Shown here: in pieces, positions 24,590 to 31,663 of the stretch
Layout: the number at the start of each line of letters is the position of its first letter
How positions within the stretch are numbered: position 1 is the first letter of the stretch
DNA from: an uncultured Collinsella sp.
GTDB taxonomy: Bacteria; Actinomycetota; Coriobacteriia; Coriobacteriales; Coriobacteriaceae
Direction of reading: 5' to 3'
Assembly: GCA_902464565.1 (NCBI GenBank)
Contig: CABQJV010000018.1
Span: 1 to 43,005 of the forward strand
DNA length: 43,005 bases
Translations under genes and position numbers: made by a program
Notes under the pieces: generated by a model
Databases searched by the model: none
The model's input: only the letters and a program-made list of their open reading frames with translations
Told to the model about the DNA's origin: nothing

Positions 24590-25081
24590 ATGCGCGTTGA
24601 TTTGAGGGTGAAGCATGATGTCGAGGCCAGGAAGGCGGCCATAGGGCTCTTCGAGCTCGGGCACGGGTATAAATCTGCCGCGATTGCCCTTTCGCTTCCC
24701 GCGGAAGCCGTGAGAAGATGGCAGGAGATATACCGCGCGTTCGGGAGCGAGGTGCTGCTGCGCATGGACGGAAAGCAGGGCAGGTACACATACGAGCAGA
24801 AGGTCGCCGCCGCCTCCGCCGTCGTCGACGGCGGCATGACGAAGACCGAGGCGATGGCGGCGTTCGGCATAATGTCGATGTCGCCGCTCAAGAAGTGGTG
24901 CGCGCTATACCGCCGGGGCGGCGCGGAGGCCCTGCGCCCGAGGCCCAAGGGCCGGCCGAGCGGTTCCAGGGCGAGGCCGCGGACCCGCGAGGAGGAGCTC
25001 GAGGAGCGGTGCCGTAGGCTCGAGGCCGAGGTGGCCTACCTAAAAAAATTACGCGCCCTGGTCGAGAGGGACGGGCTCTGA
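24590..25081 (+). CDS. IS3-family transposase OrfA
   Basis: This 163-residue protein has two helix-turn-helix segments for binding the element ends: ARKAAIGLFELGHGYKSAAI near residues 12-31, and AASAVVDGGMTKTEAMAAFG near 73-92. Its C-terminus is a leucine-zipper-like coil (EEELEERCRRLEAEVAYLKKL) used for multimerisation. Translation that stays in frame ends at 25081; ribosomes that slip at the A7 run (25042-25048) continue into OrfB. The ATG at 24590 follows GGAGGCTTTC. Neighbouring chromosomal genes have lower GC, consistent with acquisition. Confidence 0.9.
   Translation: MRVDLRVKHDVEARKAAIGLFELGHGYKSAAIALSLPAEAVRRWQEIYRAFGSEVLLRMDGKQGRYTYEQKVAAASAVVDGGMTKTEAMAAFGIMSMSPLKKWCALYRRGGAEALRPRPKGRPSGSRARPRTREEELEERCRRLEAEVAYLKKLRALVERDGL
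25042..25048 (+). other. Programmed -1 frameshift site in the IS3 element
   Basis: Seven A residues allow tandem slippage from the OrfA frame (..CTA AAA AAA TTA..) to the OrfB frame. OrfB has no good start codon upstream of its conserved domain, so frameshifting is needed to make the full OrfAB transposase. Confidence 0.75.
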
Positions 25082-25953
25082 CCAGGGCGAAGGCCGAAGC
25101 GGTCGCGGCCCTGCGCGCCGAGGGGCACGCGCTCGGGCACCTGCTCGCATGCGCCGAGCTCAAGCGGTCGACCTACTACTACGCCCTCGCGCACCCGCCG
25201 AGGCCCACGCGCCCCGAGCTCCGGGAGGCGGCCGCCGAGATCTTCTCGCGCACCGCCAACGGCTGCGGGCACCGGCAGATAGCGATGTGCCTCAGGGCGG
25301 AAGAGGGGGCCGTGATAGCCGACAAGACCGTGCTCAAGATGATGCGCGAGATGGGGATCCGCTGCGGGATCAGACGCGAGACGGCCTACCACAGGTACAA
25401 CTCGTACAGGGGCGTCGTCGGCAGGACGTTCGAGAACGTGATCGCGAGGGATTTCGACGCCGGGGCCCCGTGGCAGAAGCTGGGGACGGACGTCACCGAG
25501 TTCAAGGTGGCCGGCGGCAAGGCCTACTGGGCCCCGACGCTGGACTTCTGCACCAAGGAGATCGTGGCGAGCGACATATCGGCCACGCCAGACATGTCCC
25601 AGCAGGCGAGGATGCTCGACGAGCTGCTGCCCAAGATCCCCGAGGGCGCCGCCCCGACCATGCACTCGGACCGGGGCTGGCAGTACCAGCACGCCTCGTA
25701 CACATCCAGGCTCGAGGCCGCCGGCATCGTCCAGAGCATGTCCAGGAAGGCGAACTGCATCGACAATGCCGCCACCGAGCAGCTCTTCGGCCACGTCAAG
25801 GACGAGTTCTACAGGGGCCGCGAGTGGAAGACGTTCGAGGATTTCAAACGCGACCTGGAGGAATACATAGTCCACTGGAACACGAGCCGGAGGCAGGTAA
25901 GATTGAAGGGCCTGACCCCGGAGGAGTTCCGGAATCAGGCCCTCGCGGCCTAG
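25048..25953 (+). CDS. IS3-family transposase OrfB (DDE integrase domain)
   Basis: OrfB is read in the -1 frame after the slippery site; coordinates begin at the shift and not at a start codon. It opens with an HTH_21-like segment (RAKAEAVAALRAEGHALGHL..RSTYYYAL). The rve integrase core has the DDE triad in LGTDVTEFKV, MHSDRGWQYQ and NAATEQLFGHVKDE. The C-terminus VRLKGLTPEEFRNQAL is typical. The nearest in-frame ATG is at 25285, which would remove the N-terminal helix-turn-helix, so a frameshifted fusion of about 455 residues is the likely enzyme. No inactivating stop or frameshift is visible. Confidence 0.9.
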   Translation: MTRPGREGRALTRAKAEAVAALRAEGHALGHLLACAELKRSTYYYALAHPPRPTRPELREAAAEIFSRTANGCGHRQIAMCLRAEEGAVIADKTVLKMMREMGIRCGIRRETAYHRYNSYRGVVGRTFENVIARDFDAGAPWQKLGTDVTEFKVAGGKAYWAPTLDFCTKEIVASDISATPDMSQQARMLDELLPKIPEGAAPTMHSDRGWQYQHASYTSRLEAAGIVQSMSRKANCIDNAATEQLFGHVKDEFYRGREWKTFEDFKRDLEEYIVHWNTSRRQVRLKGLTPEEFRNQALAA

Positions 25954-25998
25954 TCGCTATTTAGGGCGTCCAAGATTTGGGGCGCAGTTCAATCAAGA

Positions 25999-26012
25999 CG
26001 GAGCCGGGCCTT
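25999..26012 (-). repeat. Right terminal inverted repeat of the IS3 element
   Basis: CGGAGCCGGGCCTT, exact reverse complement of 24525-24538. Confidence 0.88.
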
Positions 26013-26024
26013 GTTGCATTTGCT

Positions 26025-26068
26025 CGGATAAAACCTGCCAAAATAAACCTGTCCCTTTTTGGCAGGTT
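26025..26068. repeat. CAGATAAAACCTG-type hairpin repeat, copy 4
   Basis: AACCTGCCAAAA (26032-26043) pairs perfectly with TTTTGGCAGGTT (26057-26068). The leading CAG is replaced by CGG. The right arm overlaps the first base of the gntR stop codon, so it may serve as that gene's terminator. Confidence 0.83.
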
Positions 26069-26798
26069 AGCGGAGCTTGCTGGTCTCGAAGTACTCGGGG
26101 AACTGGTCCAGAACCTCGGTCTGGTTGCGGAACATCATATGCAGGTGCTTGCTGACCAAAAAGCTCGCTTCGATGGGGTCGCGACCGGCGATAGCGCGGC
26201 GAATCTGCTTGTGCTCGTTCACGATGTCCTGATTGTCGAGAACCTGCGTGGCAGCGCGCAGCCAGCGGAAGCGCTCCAGGTCGGCATTGGTCTCTTCGAG
26301 CCACGACCACACGGTGCTGCGACATGCGATGCTAAAAATCATGTGATGCATGAGGTTGTCGCTCAAAAAGAAGCCGATGCGATCCTCATCGGCCATGGCC
26401 TTTTCCTGCAGCGCGATGGCGCGGTCGAGCTGCTCGATGCCTGCCGAGGTGGCGCGCGCACAGCACTCCACGATCACCTGCTTTTCCAGATGCTCGCGGA
26501 TGTAACAGGCACTCTCGGCAAGGGTGAGGTTGATGGGTGAGACGTAGGTGCCACTCTGGGGCACGGTGCGCACCAGGCCTTCCTGCGCCAAGCGAACCAA
26601 AGCTTCGCGCACGGGCGTGCGACCCATATCCAGGTCATCGCAAAGTTGCTTGACGCCCAGCTTTTCGCCCGGCTTGTAGTCCAGGTAGACGATTTTGCGT
26701 CGAATGGTGTGGTAGGACTGGTCCTGTAGGCTCGTTTCCTGCTCGCCGACGTGCATCGATTCTTCCATAGCGCCTCGCAACTGTTCTATCAAACTCAT
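26067..26798 (-). CDS. GntR-family regulator, FadR/FCD type
   Basis: The 243-residue protein has a GntR winged helix from about residue 25 (QDQSYHTIRRKIVYLDYKPGEKL..) with the recognition segment GRTPVREALVRLAQEGLV. An all-helical FCD ligand domain follows, with likely metal-binding positions in DNLMHH, NEHKQI and KHLHMM. Members of this group bind organic acids. The gene is divergent from the YeiH-type transporter across 163 bp, the usual arrangement for a regulator of a neighbouring transporter. An alternative start is the methionine near residue 15. It ends in the hairpin repeat at 26025-26068. Confidence 0.88.
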   Translation of the reverse strand: MSLIEQLRGAMEESMHVGEQETSLQDQSYHTIRRKIVYLDYKPGEKLGVKQLCDDLDMGRTPVREALVRLAQEGLVRTVPQSGTYVSPINLTLAESACYIREHLEKQVIVECCARATSAGIEQLDRAIALQEKAMADEDRIGFFLSDNLMHHMIFSIACRSTVWSWLEETNADLERFRWLRAATQVLDNQDIVNEHKQIRRAIAGRDPIEASFLVSKHLHMMFRNQTEVLDQFPEYFETSKLR

Positions 26799-26961
26799 AT
26801 GTCAGTTGTTAATTATGCCGCGAATCAGCTCTCCGCGGTGGGTAATTCGGCTGTTGCCTGAGAACTATTGCGGCATCTTAGTCTGTGTTTGCGCAAGGCT
26901 GCGCTCAATGTTGCCGTATCATAAGCCGTCGCAAACGTGAAATAGAAAGAAGGAATCCCAT

Positions 26962-27996
26962 ATGCAACTGGCAAATATCGTACGCGAGCGCTGGAAAGGC
27001 GTCTTGTTCTGCCTGATCATCGCTATCCCCGCGACGTTGCTCGGCAAACAGATTGAGGTGGTCGGCGGGCCGGTATTTGCCATCCTCTTTGGCATGGTCC
27101 TGGCGCTCGTCTTTCCTAAGAATCGTCGCGAACCGCTCGCCGCCGGCGTTACCTATACGTCCAAAAAAGTCTTGCAGTACGCGGTTATCCTGCTTGGCTT
27201 TGGCATGAACCTCTCCCAGATTCTGTCCAAGGGCGCCCAGTCGCTGCCGATTATCGTGGCGACAATCTCGACCTCGCTTGTCATCGCCTTTGTGCTCTGC
27301 CACGTTATGAACGTACCGGGTAAGATCGCGACGCTTGTGGGTGTGGGTTCGTCGATTTGCGGCGGTTCTGCCATCGCCGCGACCGCACCCGTCATCGATG
27401 CCGACGATCGCGAGATTGCCCAGGCTATTTCGGTCATCTTCCTGTTCAACGTTATCGCGGCGCTCGTGTTTCCGACGCTCGGTGGCATGCTCGGGCTGAC
27501 CAACGAGGGCTTTGGCCTGTTTGCCGGTACCGCCATCAACGACACCTCGTCCGTAACGGCTGCGGCGAGCGCCTGGGACAGCATGCACCCCGGCGCCAAT
27601 GTGCTCGAGAGCGCCACAGTGGTCAAGCTCACCAGGACGCTGGCCATTATTCCCATCACGTTGGTTCTCGCATGCTGGCAGATGCATCTGGCGCGCAAGG
27701 CCGGCGGTGACGCCAAAAGCACGTTCTCGCTTAAACGCGCGTTTCCCATGTTCGTGCTGTTCTTTGTGCTGGCGAGCGTGATCACCACGGTGCTTCAACT
27801 TCCCGCGTCCTTTACGGCGCCCATCAAGGAGCTGTCGAAGTTCTTTATTGTGATGGCCATGGCGGCTATTGGCTTTAATACCGATATCGTCGAGCTGGTC
27901 AAAAAGGGCGGCAAGCCCATCGCATTGGGCTTTTGCTGCTGGATTGGCATTGCGTGCATGAGTTTGGGAATGCAACACGTACTGGGAATCTGGTAG
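26962..27996 (+). CDS. YeiH/UPF0324-family putative sulfate exporter
   Basis: The 344-residue membrane protein has about ten hydrophobic helices. GVGSSICGGSAIAATAPVI near residue 130 and NDTSSVTAAA further on are the hallmark motifs of the Cons_hypoth698 (YeiH) family. Members are called putative sulfate exporters because some lie with taurine or sulfonate degradation genes; a direct transport assay for most is lacking. AAGGAAT precedes the ATG at 26962. Divergence from a GntR/FCD regulator suggests substrate-induced expression. No sulfonate catabolic genes are nearby, so the substrate remains open. Confidence 0.86.
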   Translation: MQLANIVRERWKGVLFCLIIAIPATLLGKQIEVVGGPVFAILFGMVLALVFPKNRREPLAAGVTYTSKKVLQYAVILLGFGMNLSQILSKGAQSLPIIVATISTSLVIAFVLCHVMNVPGKIATLVGVGSSICGGSAIAATAPVIDADDREIAQAISVIFLFNVIAALVFPTLGGMLGLTNEGFGLFAGTAINDTSSVTAAASAWDSMHPGANVLESATVVKLTRTLAIIPITLVLACWQMHLARKAGGDAKSTFSLKRAFPMFVLFFVLASVITTVLQLPASFTAPIKELSKFFIVMAMAAIGFNTDIVELVKKGGKPIALGFCCWIGIACMSLGMQHVLGIW

Positions 27997-28052
27997 AGAA
28001 GCAGCTTGTTTGCGTGCTGCGTGCTGGTTGCTGGTGAGCGCAAGTCTGCGGT

Positions 28053-28126
28053 GGAGCGATAGGAGCTCTTGCGGGTATGGCTTGTCCGCAGGTTTATAAG
28101 TCCCGAAGAGCTCTTATCGCCCCGCC
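28053..28126. repeat. Large stem-loop with GAGCTCTT arms
   Basis: GCGATAGGAGCTCTT (28056-28070) and AAGAGCTCTTATCGC (28106-28120) pair over about 20 bp with one wobble and one bulge, extended by GG/CC pairs. No T-run follows, so it is not a simple terminator. It lies between the transporter gene and the Fis-like regulator; AAGAGCTCTT is itself a perfect palindrome. Confidence 0.6.
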
Positions 28127-28269
28127 AGGATGGCGATGCGGGGCAACACCTATACTCGCAGGACGGCGCTTTCTGCCCTATAGTGTTTGGTGAGCAATAT
28201 CGTTCAATTTTGAAACACTCGGTCGTGCGACCGTCGGCGGCTGCATGTCGCCGCGGGCAGGAGCAAATC

Positions 28270-29487
28270 ATGGATAGCGATGCCAAGCTGAACATCTTGA
28301 CCGAGGCCCTGGCTGCTGCCGGGGCCTCGGCATTGGCAATCGATGCGCGTGGGGACGTCGCGATCTCGACCATGAATGACGCGGCGCTTGAGCGGGATGT
28401 GGCGGCTTTTGTAGCTGAGCGCCTCGACCGTATAGGAGACGGCGCGCGTCTGGTTATGGGGCGTGCGGGTGCGCGCCTGAGCCTGACCGTTCGCCCCACC
28501 GACAAAGAGGGCGGGGGGCTTTGGGTCGTCGTGGTCCGCGAGGTGCGCGGTGCCGCGGCGCATGCGGGCATCGAGTGGCTCAACGCCGACGAAGTTGAGG
28601 CCCGCTACGAATCGAGCGCGTACGGCATCGTTGAGGGGGCGGCCTCGGTGGCTGCGCCGGTTGCCGAGAGTTACGCGCGCGGTGTGCCTCTTATGCTCGA
28701 GGGCGAGCTGGGAGCGGGTCAGGTCGAGATCGCCAAGCGCCTCTATCTGGACGGTCCTTTTGCCGATCAGCCCTTTGTTTCCGTTGCGCTCGATGAGCTC
28801 ACCGAGCGCGGTTGGCGCCATGTGCTCAAAAGCGCCGAATCGCCGCTGTTCCAAACGGGGCTGACACTTTGCATTGAGGGCTGGAATGCGGTTGGCCCCC
28901 AGCGCCTCCGCGAGCTCGTTTCCGCGATGGCCGACACCGCGTTGGCGACGCGCTGCCATGTGGTGCTGACGGCGAATGACATGCCGGGCGGCGGCGAAAG
29001 TGATCAAGCCGCCTTTGTGACCGAGCGCTTCGCCTGTGCGGTGAGCGTCGCGCCGGCAATCGCCGAGCAGGGAGCCGCGTCGACGAAGGTCGCGCGCTAT
29101 TTGGAATATCTCGCTGATGCATTTGGGACGGCAGCGCCCACGCTGTCTGCCGCGGCGACGAAGACGCTCGATGCTTACCGCTGGCCGCGCAACTATCTGC
29201 AGCTCCGCGAGGTCTCGGAACGACTGTATATATTGGTGGGGACGGGCACGGTGGACCGCGCTGTGGCGGAGGAAGTGCTCGCCCAAGAGGACGTGATTAA
29301 GACCGCAACCTTTGGCGCCCCGACGCTTGAAAGTGACCTGTATATCCTGCGACCGCTGGCCGATACCGAGCGAGATATCGCGCATCTGGTTGTAGACCAT
29401 CTCCACGGCAACCGAACCCGTGCGGCGGAGGTACTGGGCATAAGCCGTACAACGCTGTGGCGCTTGCTGAAGGACGATGACCGTTGA
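28270..29487 (+). CDS. Degenerate NtrC-like regulator with C-terminal Fis helix-turn-helix
   Basis: The 405-residue protein has the outline of a sigma-54 activator without its ATPase signature. Residues 1-~110 form an unrecognised sensory region. Residues ~120-330 resemble an AAA+ fold, but the Walker A position reads LEGELGAGQVEIAKRLY, lacking the GxxGxGK[ST] lysine, and no GAFTGA loop is present. The YRWPRNYLQLREV segment is the typical end of the AAA+ C-subdomain. The final 30 residues (NRTRAAEVLGISRTTLWRLLK) are a clear Fis-type helix-turn-helix. It probably regulates transcription without ATP-driven sigma-54 remodelling. GCAGGAG precedes ATG 28270. The target is unknown; it may control itself or the downstream small gene. 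Confidence 0.75.
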   Translation: MDSDAKLNILTEALAAAGASALAIDARGDVAISTMNDAALERDVAAFVAERLDRIGDGARLVMGRAGARLSLTVRPTDKEGGGLWVVVVREVRGAAAHAGIEWLNADEVEARYESSAYGIVEGAASVAAPVAESYARGVPLMLEGELGAGQVEIAKRLYLDGPFADQPFVSVALDELTERGWRHVLKSAESPLFQTGLTLCIEGWNAVGPQRLRELVSAMADTALATRCHVVLTANDMPGGGESDQAAFVTERFACAVSVAPAIAEQGAASTKVARYLEYLADAFGTAAPTLSAAATKTLDAYRWPRNYLQLREVSERLYILVGTGTVDRAVAEEVLAQEDVIKTATFGAPTLESDLYILRPLADTERDIAHLVVDHLHGNRTRAAEVLGISRTTLWRLLKDDDR

Positions 29488-29571
29488 GCGAGGCGCCCGT
29501 GACCGCACGCGACGCGTGTGCTACAGTCCAAAGCGTTATTGTTTCGATTTGGTTACGGCGTGCGAGGGCAT

Positions 29572-30147
29572 ATGGCTGAGACTTCAAAACCGAGCCGCAG
29601 AAGGCGGAGTGCCGCGCCGGTCAACCGACGCACAACATCGGTGACGTGGGGCAAACACGCCTCGGGGTTTGATGGCTCGTTCAAGCGCACTAAATACGGC
29701 TATCCTTCGGCAAGCGCCCGCTTGGCAATGCAGGCAGAGTCCTCGCTGTGGGGCCGCAAACGCGTGGTGGGCTCAAAGCTCAAGCACGACGGAACGCTCG
29801 GCTACATCAGCCGCGGGGCGGCTCGCCGCAGCGGGCTCAATCCCGCCGGCTGGCATCGCTACGTGCCGATCGTGGCCGCCGTTGCAGTGATCGTCATCGC
29901 GCTCGCTGCGCTCGGATATGCCGGCGGTGGCGCCAACTTGGACGCAATGTTTAAATCGCCCGAGCTCGCGCATGTAGGTACAGAAGTTGTCGAGGGCGCT
30001 CAGGCCCAGACGAGCGTCGCGCCCCAGCGCGGTATCGTTGCGGCGGCCTCCACCATCGCCGATGTGCAAAAGGACGAAGACAAGCAAGGCGACGACGTCG
30101 ATGCGAATCAGACGAGCGAAACGGCAATAACTCCATCGGCGGGATAA
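29572..30147 (+). CDS. Single-pass membrane protein of unknown function
   Basis: The 191-residue protein is not recognised as a named family. It starts with a very basic region (SKPSRRRRSAAPVNRRT, then KHASGFDGSFKRTKYGY and further K/R-rich segments up to residue ~105). A single hydrophobic helix follows (VPIVAAVAVIVIALAALGY, near residues 102-120), then an acidic, T/S/Q-rich tail of ~65 residues. This predicts a cytoplasmic basic half and an outside acidic half. ATG 29572 was chosen as the first methionine of the conserved-looking part; no strong Shine-Dalgarno is seen. It follows the Fis-like regulator by 84 bp and may be its target or an independent gene. Confidence 0.6.
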   Translation: MAETSKPSRRRRSAAPVNRRTTSVTWGKHASGFDGSFKRTKYGYPSASARLAMQAESSLWGRKRVVGSKLKHDGTLGYISRGAARRSGLNPAGWHRYVPIVAAVAVIVIALAALGYAGGGANLDAMFKSPELAHVGTEVVEGAQAQTSVAPQRGIVAAASTIADVQKDEDKQGDDVDANQTSETAITPSAG

Positions 30148-30157
30148 GTTGCGAGTG

Positions 30158-30194
30158 GGGCAGCTAATTTGGGACGGGGCTTTTTTAGCTGCCC
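30158..30194. terminator. Hairpin after the single-pass membrane protein gene
   Basis: GGGCAGCTAA (30158-30167) pairs perfectly with TTAGCTGCCC (30185-30194). The loop holds GGGAC and a run of six T, so it may act as a terminator only in part. Confidence 0.55.
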
Positions 30195-30250
30195 AAGACA
30201 GTGGCTCATTCGATGTCAGTCGCCAAAAGCGAGCGAGCCGCATTTGCGCC

Positions 30251-30320
30251 AAGGTGACGTGAAATGAGAGGGCGCTGACCTTCTGGTCGCGCCCTCGAAA
30301 TTGAACGTCAGATTGGCGTG
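30251..30320. repeat. 70-bp structured intergenic element, copy 2
   Basis: Outer arms TGACGT (30255-30260) and ACGTCA (30305-30310) enclose the stem AGGGCGC-t-GACC, loop TTCT, GGTC-GCGCCCT (30269-30295). Same strand as copy 1 at 19288-19357 and again between convergent genes, just after a minus-strand gene's 3' hairpin. Confidence 0.75.
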
Positions 30321-30375
30321 AATGCGGCCCGCGCAGCGTCAACGAGCCCGCCGTTCGGTAGAATGGCGGAACTAA

Positions 30376-30897
30376 TTACCTTACGTAGACCACGTTGTCG
30401 CGGCGGGGTTTGGGCTCGGGCAGCGTGTCCTCGGCATAGCCCAGAATGCAGTGACCGACACCGCGCAGGCTGCCGTCGGCGGGTAGACCCCAACTGGCCA
30501 GTAGCTCCAGGCCCTCGGGCGAATCGAAAACCTCGTGGGCGCGATGAATCCAGCACGAATCAACGCCCAGCGCATAGGCAGCGTTGAGCAGGTTGCCCAT
30601 GGCGAGCGAGCCGTCTTCCAGATGTGTGGGCACGCTGCGGTCAACCAGCACCACCACAACGGTCTTGGCGCCATAGAAGGGATCGCTGTTGCTGCCCATG
30701 ACTTGCGCGTTGAGCTGCGAGAGACGCTCGACGGTCGCGGGGTCGGTGACGGCGACAAACGTCACCGGCTGGCGGCCCATGCCGCTCGGTGCATATTGGC
30801 CGGCTTCGATAATACGTGCAAGCTTTTCGGCCTCGACGGGACGATCGCTGTAGTTGCGGCAGCTGCGGCGGTGAATGAGTGCTTCGATAGTCTCCAT
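30376..30897 (-). CDS. Nitroreductase-family FMN oxidoreductase
   Basis: The 173-residue protein is a short nitroreductase: METIEALIHRRSCRNYSDRPV at the N-terminus is the FMN phosphate-binding start, followed by AGQYAPSGMGRQPVTFVAV, then the dimer-core stretch GNLLNAAYALGVDSCWIHRA and a GYAED loop that contacts flavin near the end. These enzymes reduce nitro, quinone or other acceptors with NAD(P)H; substrate choice cannot be predicted. I moved the start to ATG 30897, which has AAGGAG at correct spacing; the longer frame to 30993 has no ribosome site. It is divergent from the small unknown gene at 31192. Confidence 0.88.
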   Translation of the reverse strand: METIEALIHRRSCRNYSDRPVEAEKLARIIEAGQYAPSGMGRQPVTFVAVTDPATVERLSQLNAQVMGSNSDPFYGAKTVVVVLVDRSVPTHLEDGSLAMGNLLNAAYALGVDSCWIHRAHEVFDSPEGLELLASWGLPADGSLRGVGHCILGYAEDTLPEPKPRRDNVVYVR

Positions 30898-31043
30898 GGT
30901 GTCTCCTTGCGGTGGCGTTGCAGATGCCCCGTTCATACCCGTCGGGCTCAAACGATAGACGGTCAATTGCCCGGCCAAAAGGATAGATTCCAATTGGGAA
31001 AGTAGGTTTGCATAAAAGTACCTTCAGAATGTGACAAACAAAT

Positions 31044-31066
31044 GGGATGGTTAAACGTTTTATCCC
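31044..31066. promoter_or_regulatory. GGGAT..ATCCC palindrome around AAACGTTT
   Basis: GGGAT (31044-31048) and ATCCC (31062-31066) enclose TTAAACGTTTT (31051-31061), a LacI-type operator core. It lies in the 294-bp gap between the nitroreductase gene and the divergent small gene. The 12-mer AAACGTTTTATC is repeated near the ilvE promoter at 37684. Confidence 0.4.
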
Positions 31067-31191
31067 GTCTACCCTGCGGTTTTTTACCACTTGCCTAAAT
31101 GACGAACGCATAACCTCTGATAAAGGTTTTACTAAAGGAGTACCAACGTTTATCAATGCGCCGTGGTGGCGCCGGGCCAGGAGGTAACATC

Positions 31192-31482
31192 ATGTTCCAG
31201 GCTGGAGATGTCGTCGAGACCGATTTCGAAGGATTTCTGAAGCTGCTGCGTTCCAAGACGCGCGCTTTCGTGTCGATCAACGATCACGAGTACTACATCA
31301 CGCACACCGATGGCTATTGGCGTGTTCAGGATTGCGAGGCCCTCAACGACAAGGGCCACTTTACTGACTGTTCTGAGTTGGTCAACACGGTCTGCGAGGT
31401 CGTCGAGCTGCCGTGGATTGCCGGCAAGAGCCTGCATGACAGCTTCTCGGGCGCTACGGTCTATGAGGCCGTCGCCGCTTAA
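31192..31482 (+). CDS. Small conserved-looking protein of unknown function
   Basis: The 96-residue protein (MFQAGDVVETDFEGFLKLLRS..) has no signal peptide or membrane helix and is acidic. It contains HEYYITHTDGYWRVQDCEALNDKGHF, a pattern of aromatic residues and short strands that suggests a small beta-rich fold, and three cysteines. I do not recognise the family. CAGGAGGT sits at ideal spacing before ATG 31192, and a strong terminator follows, so this is a real, separately transcribed gene. The preceding 294 bp hold a LacI-type palindrome and AT-rich promoter-like DNA, which suggests regulated, possibly high expression. Confidence 0.75.
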   Translation: MFQAGDVVETDFEGFLKLLRSKTRAFVSINDHEYYITHTDGYWRVQDCEALNDKGHFTDCSELVNTVCEVVELPWIAGKSLHDSFSGATVYEAVAA

Positions 31483-31509
31483 CAGGCAATAAAACCCGAT
31501 TTTCACGTG

Positions 31510-31545
31510 ACCGCTGGCGCCGCCCCCGCGCCGGCGGTCTTTTTC
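31510..31545 (+). terminator. Terminator of the small gene at 31192
   Basis: ACCGCTGGCGC (31510-31520) pairs with GCGCCGGCGGT (31528-31538) with one wobble, followed by CTTTTTCT. Confidence 0.88.
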
Positions 31546-31587
31546 TGCCGATAGGCCATAAAAATGCACGCATTTGCGGAGAGCCTG

Positions 31588-31649
31588 TTGACGATAGTCA
31601 AAACTCGGACTAATCTAGAGACACATAATTGGTCAAAAATCGGACAATT
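31588..31649 (+). promoter_or_regulatory. Promoter and operators of the marR-ABC exporter operon
   Basis: TTGACG (31588-31593) and TAATCT (31611-31616) are spaced by exactly 17 bp. TTGAC-GATA-GTCAA (31588-31601) is a perfect palindrome on the -35 box. GTCAAAACTCGGAC (31597-31610) fills the spacer and recurs as GTCAAAAATCGGAC (31632-31645) just after the start site, 35 bp apart. AATTG (31627-31631) and CAATT (31645-31649) bracket the second copy. This fits autorepression by MarR. Confidence 0.65.
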
Positions 31650-31663
31650 GAATGGTGGGATAG

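Larger units (their letters stand above)
24524..26013 (+). mobile_element. Complete IS3-family insertion sequence
   Basis: The element is about 1.49 kb. Its ends are inverted repeats AAGGCCCGGCTCCG (24525-24538) and the complement (25999-26012), with further matching blocks TGAACTGC and TCTTGGAC inside each end. It encodes OrfA and OrfB in a -1 frame relation with an A7 slippery run (25042-25048), as in the IS150 group. All three DDE acidic residues are present, so it may be active. I found no clear target-site duplication. It separates glmS from the gntR gene, and its GC content is higher than its surroundings. Confidence 0.9.

Noticed and set aside
24500..26040. Target-site duplication around the IS3 element
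   Set aside because: Bases flanking the inverted repeats (GAC before, TTG after) do not match at 3 or 4 bp.
26815..26876. ATGCCGC..GCGGCAT inverted repeat between the gntR and yeiH-type genes
   Set aside because: Seven-base arms almost 50 bp apart are too weak to support an operator on their own.
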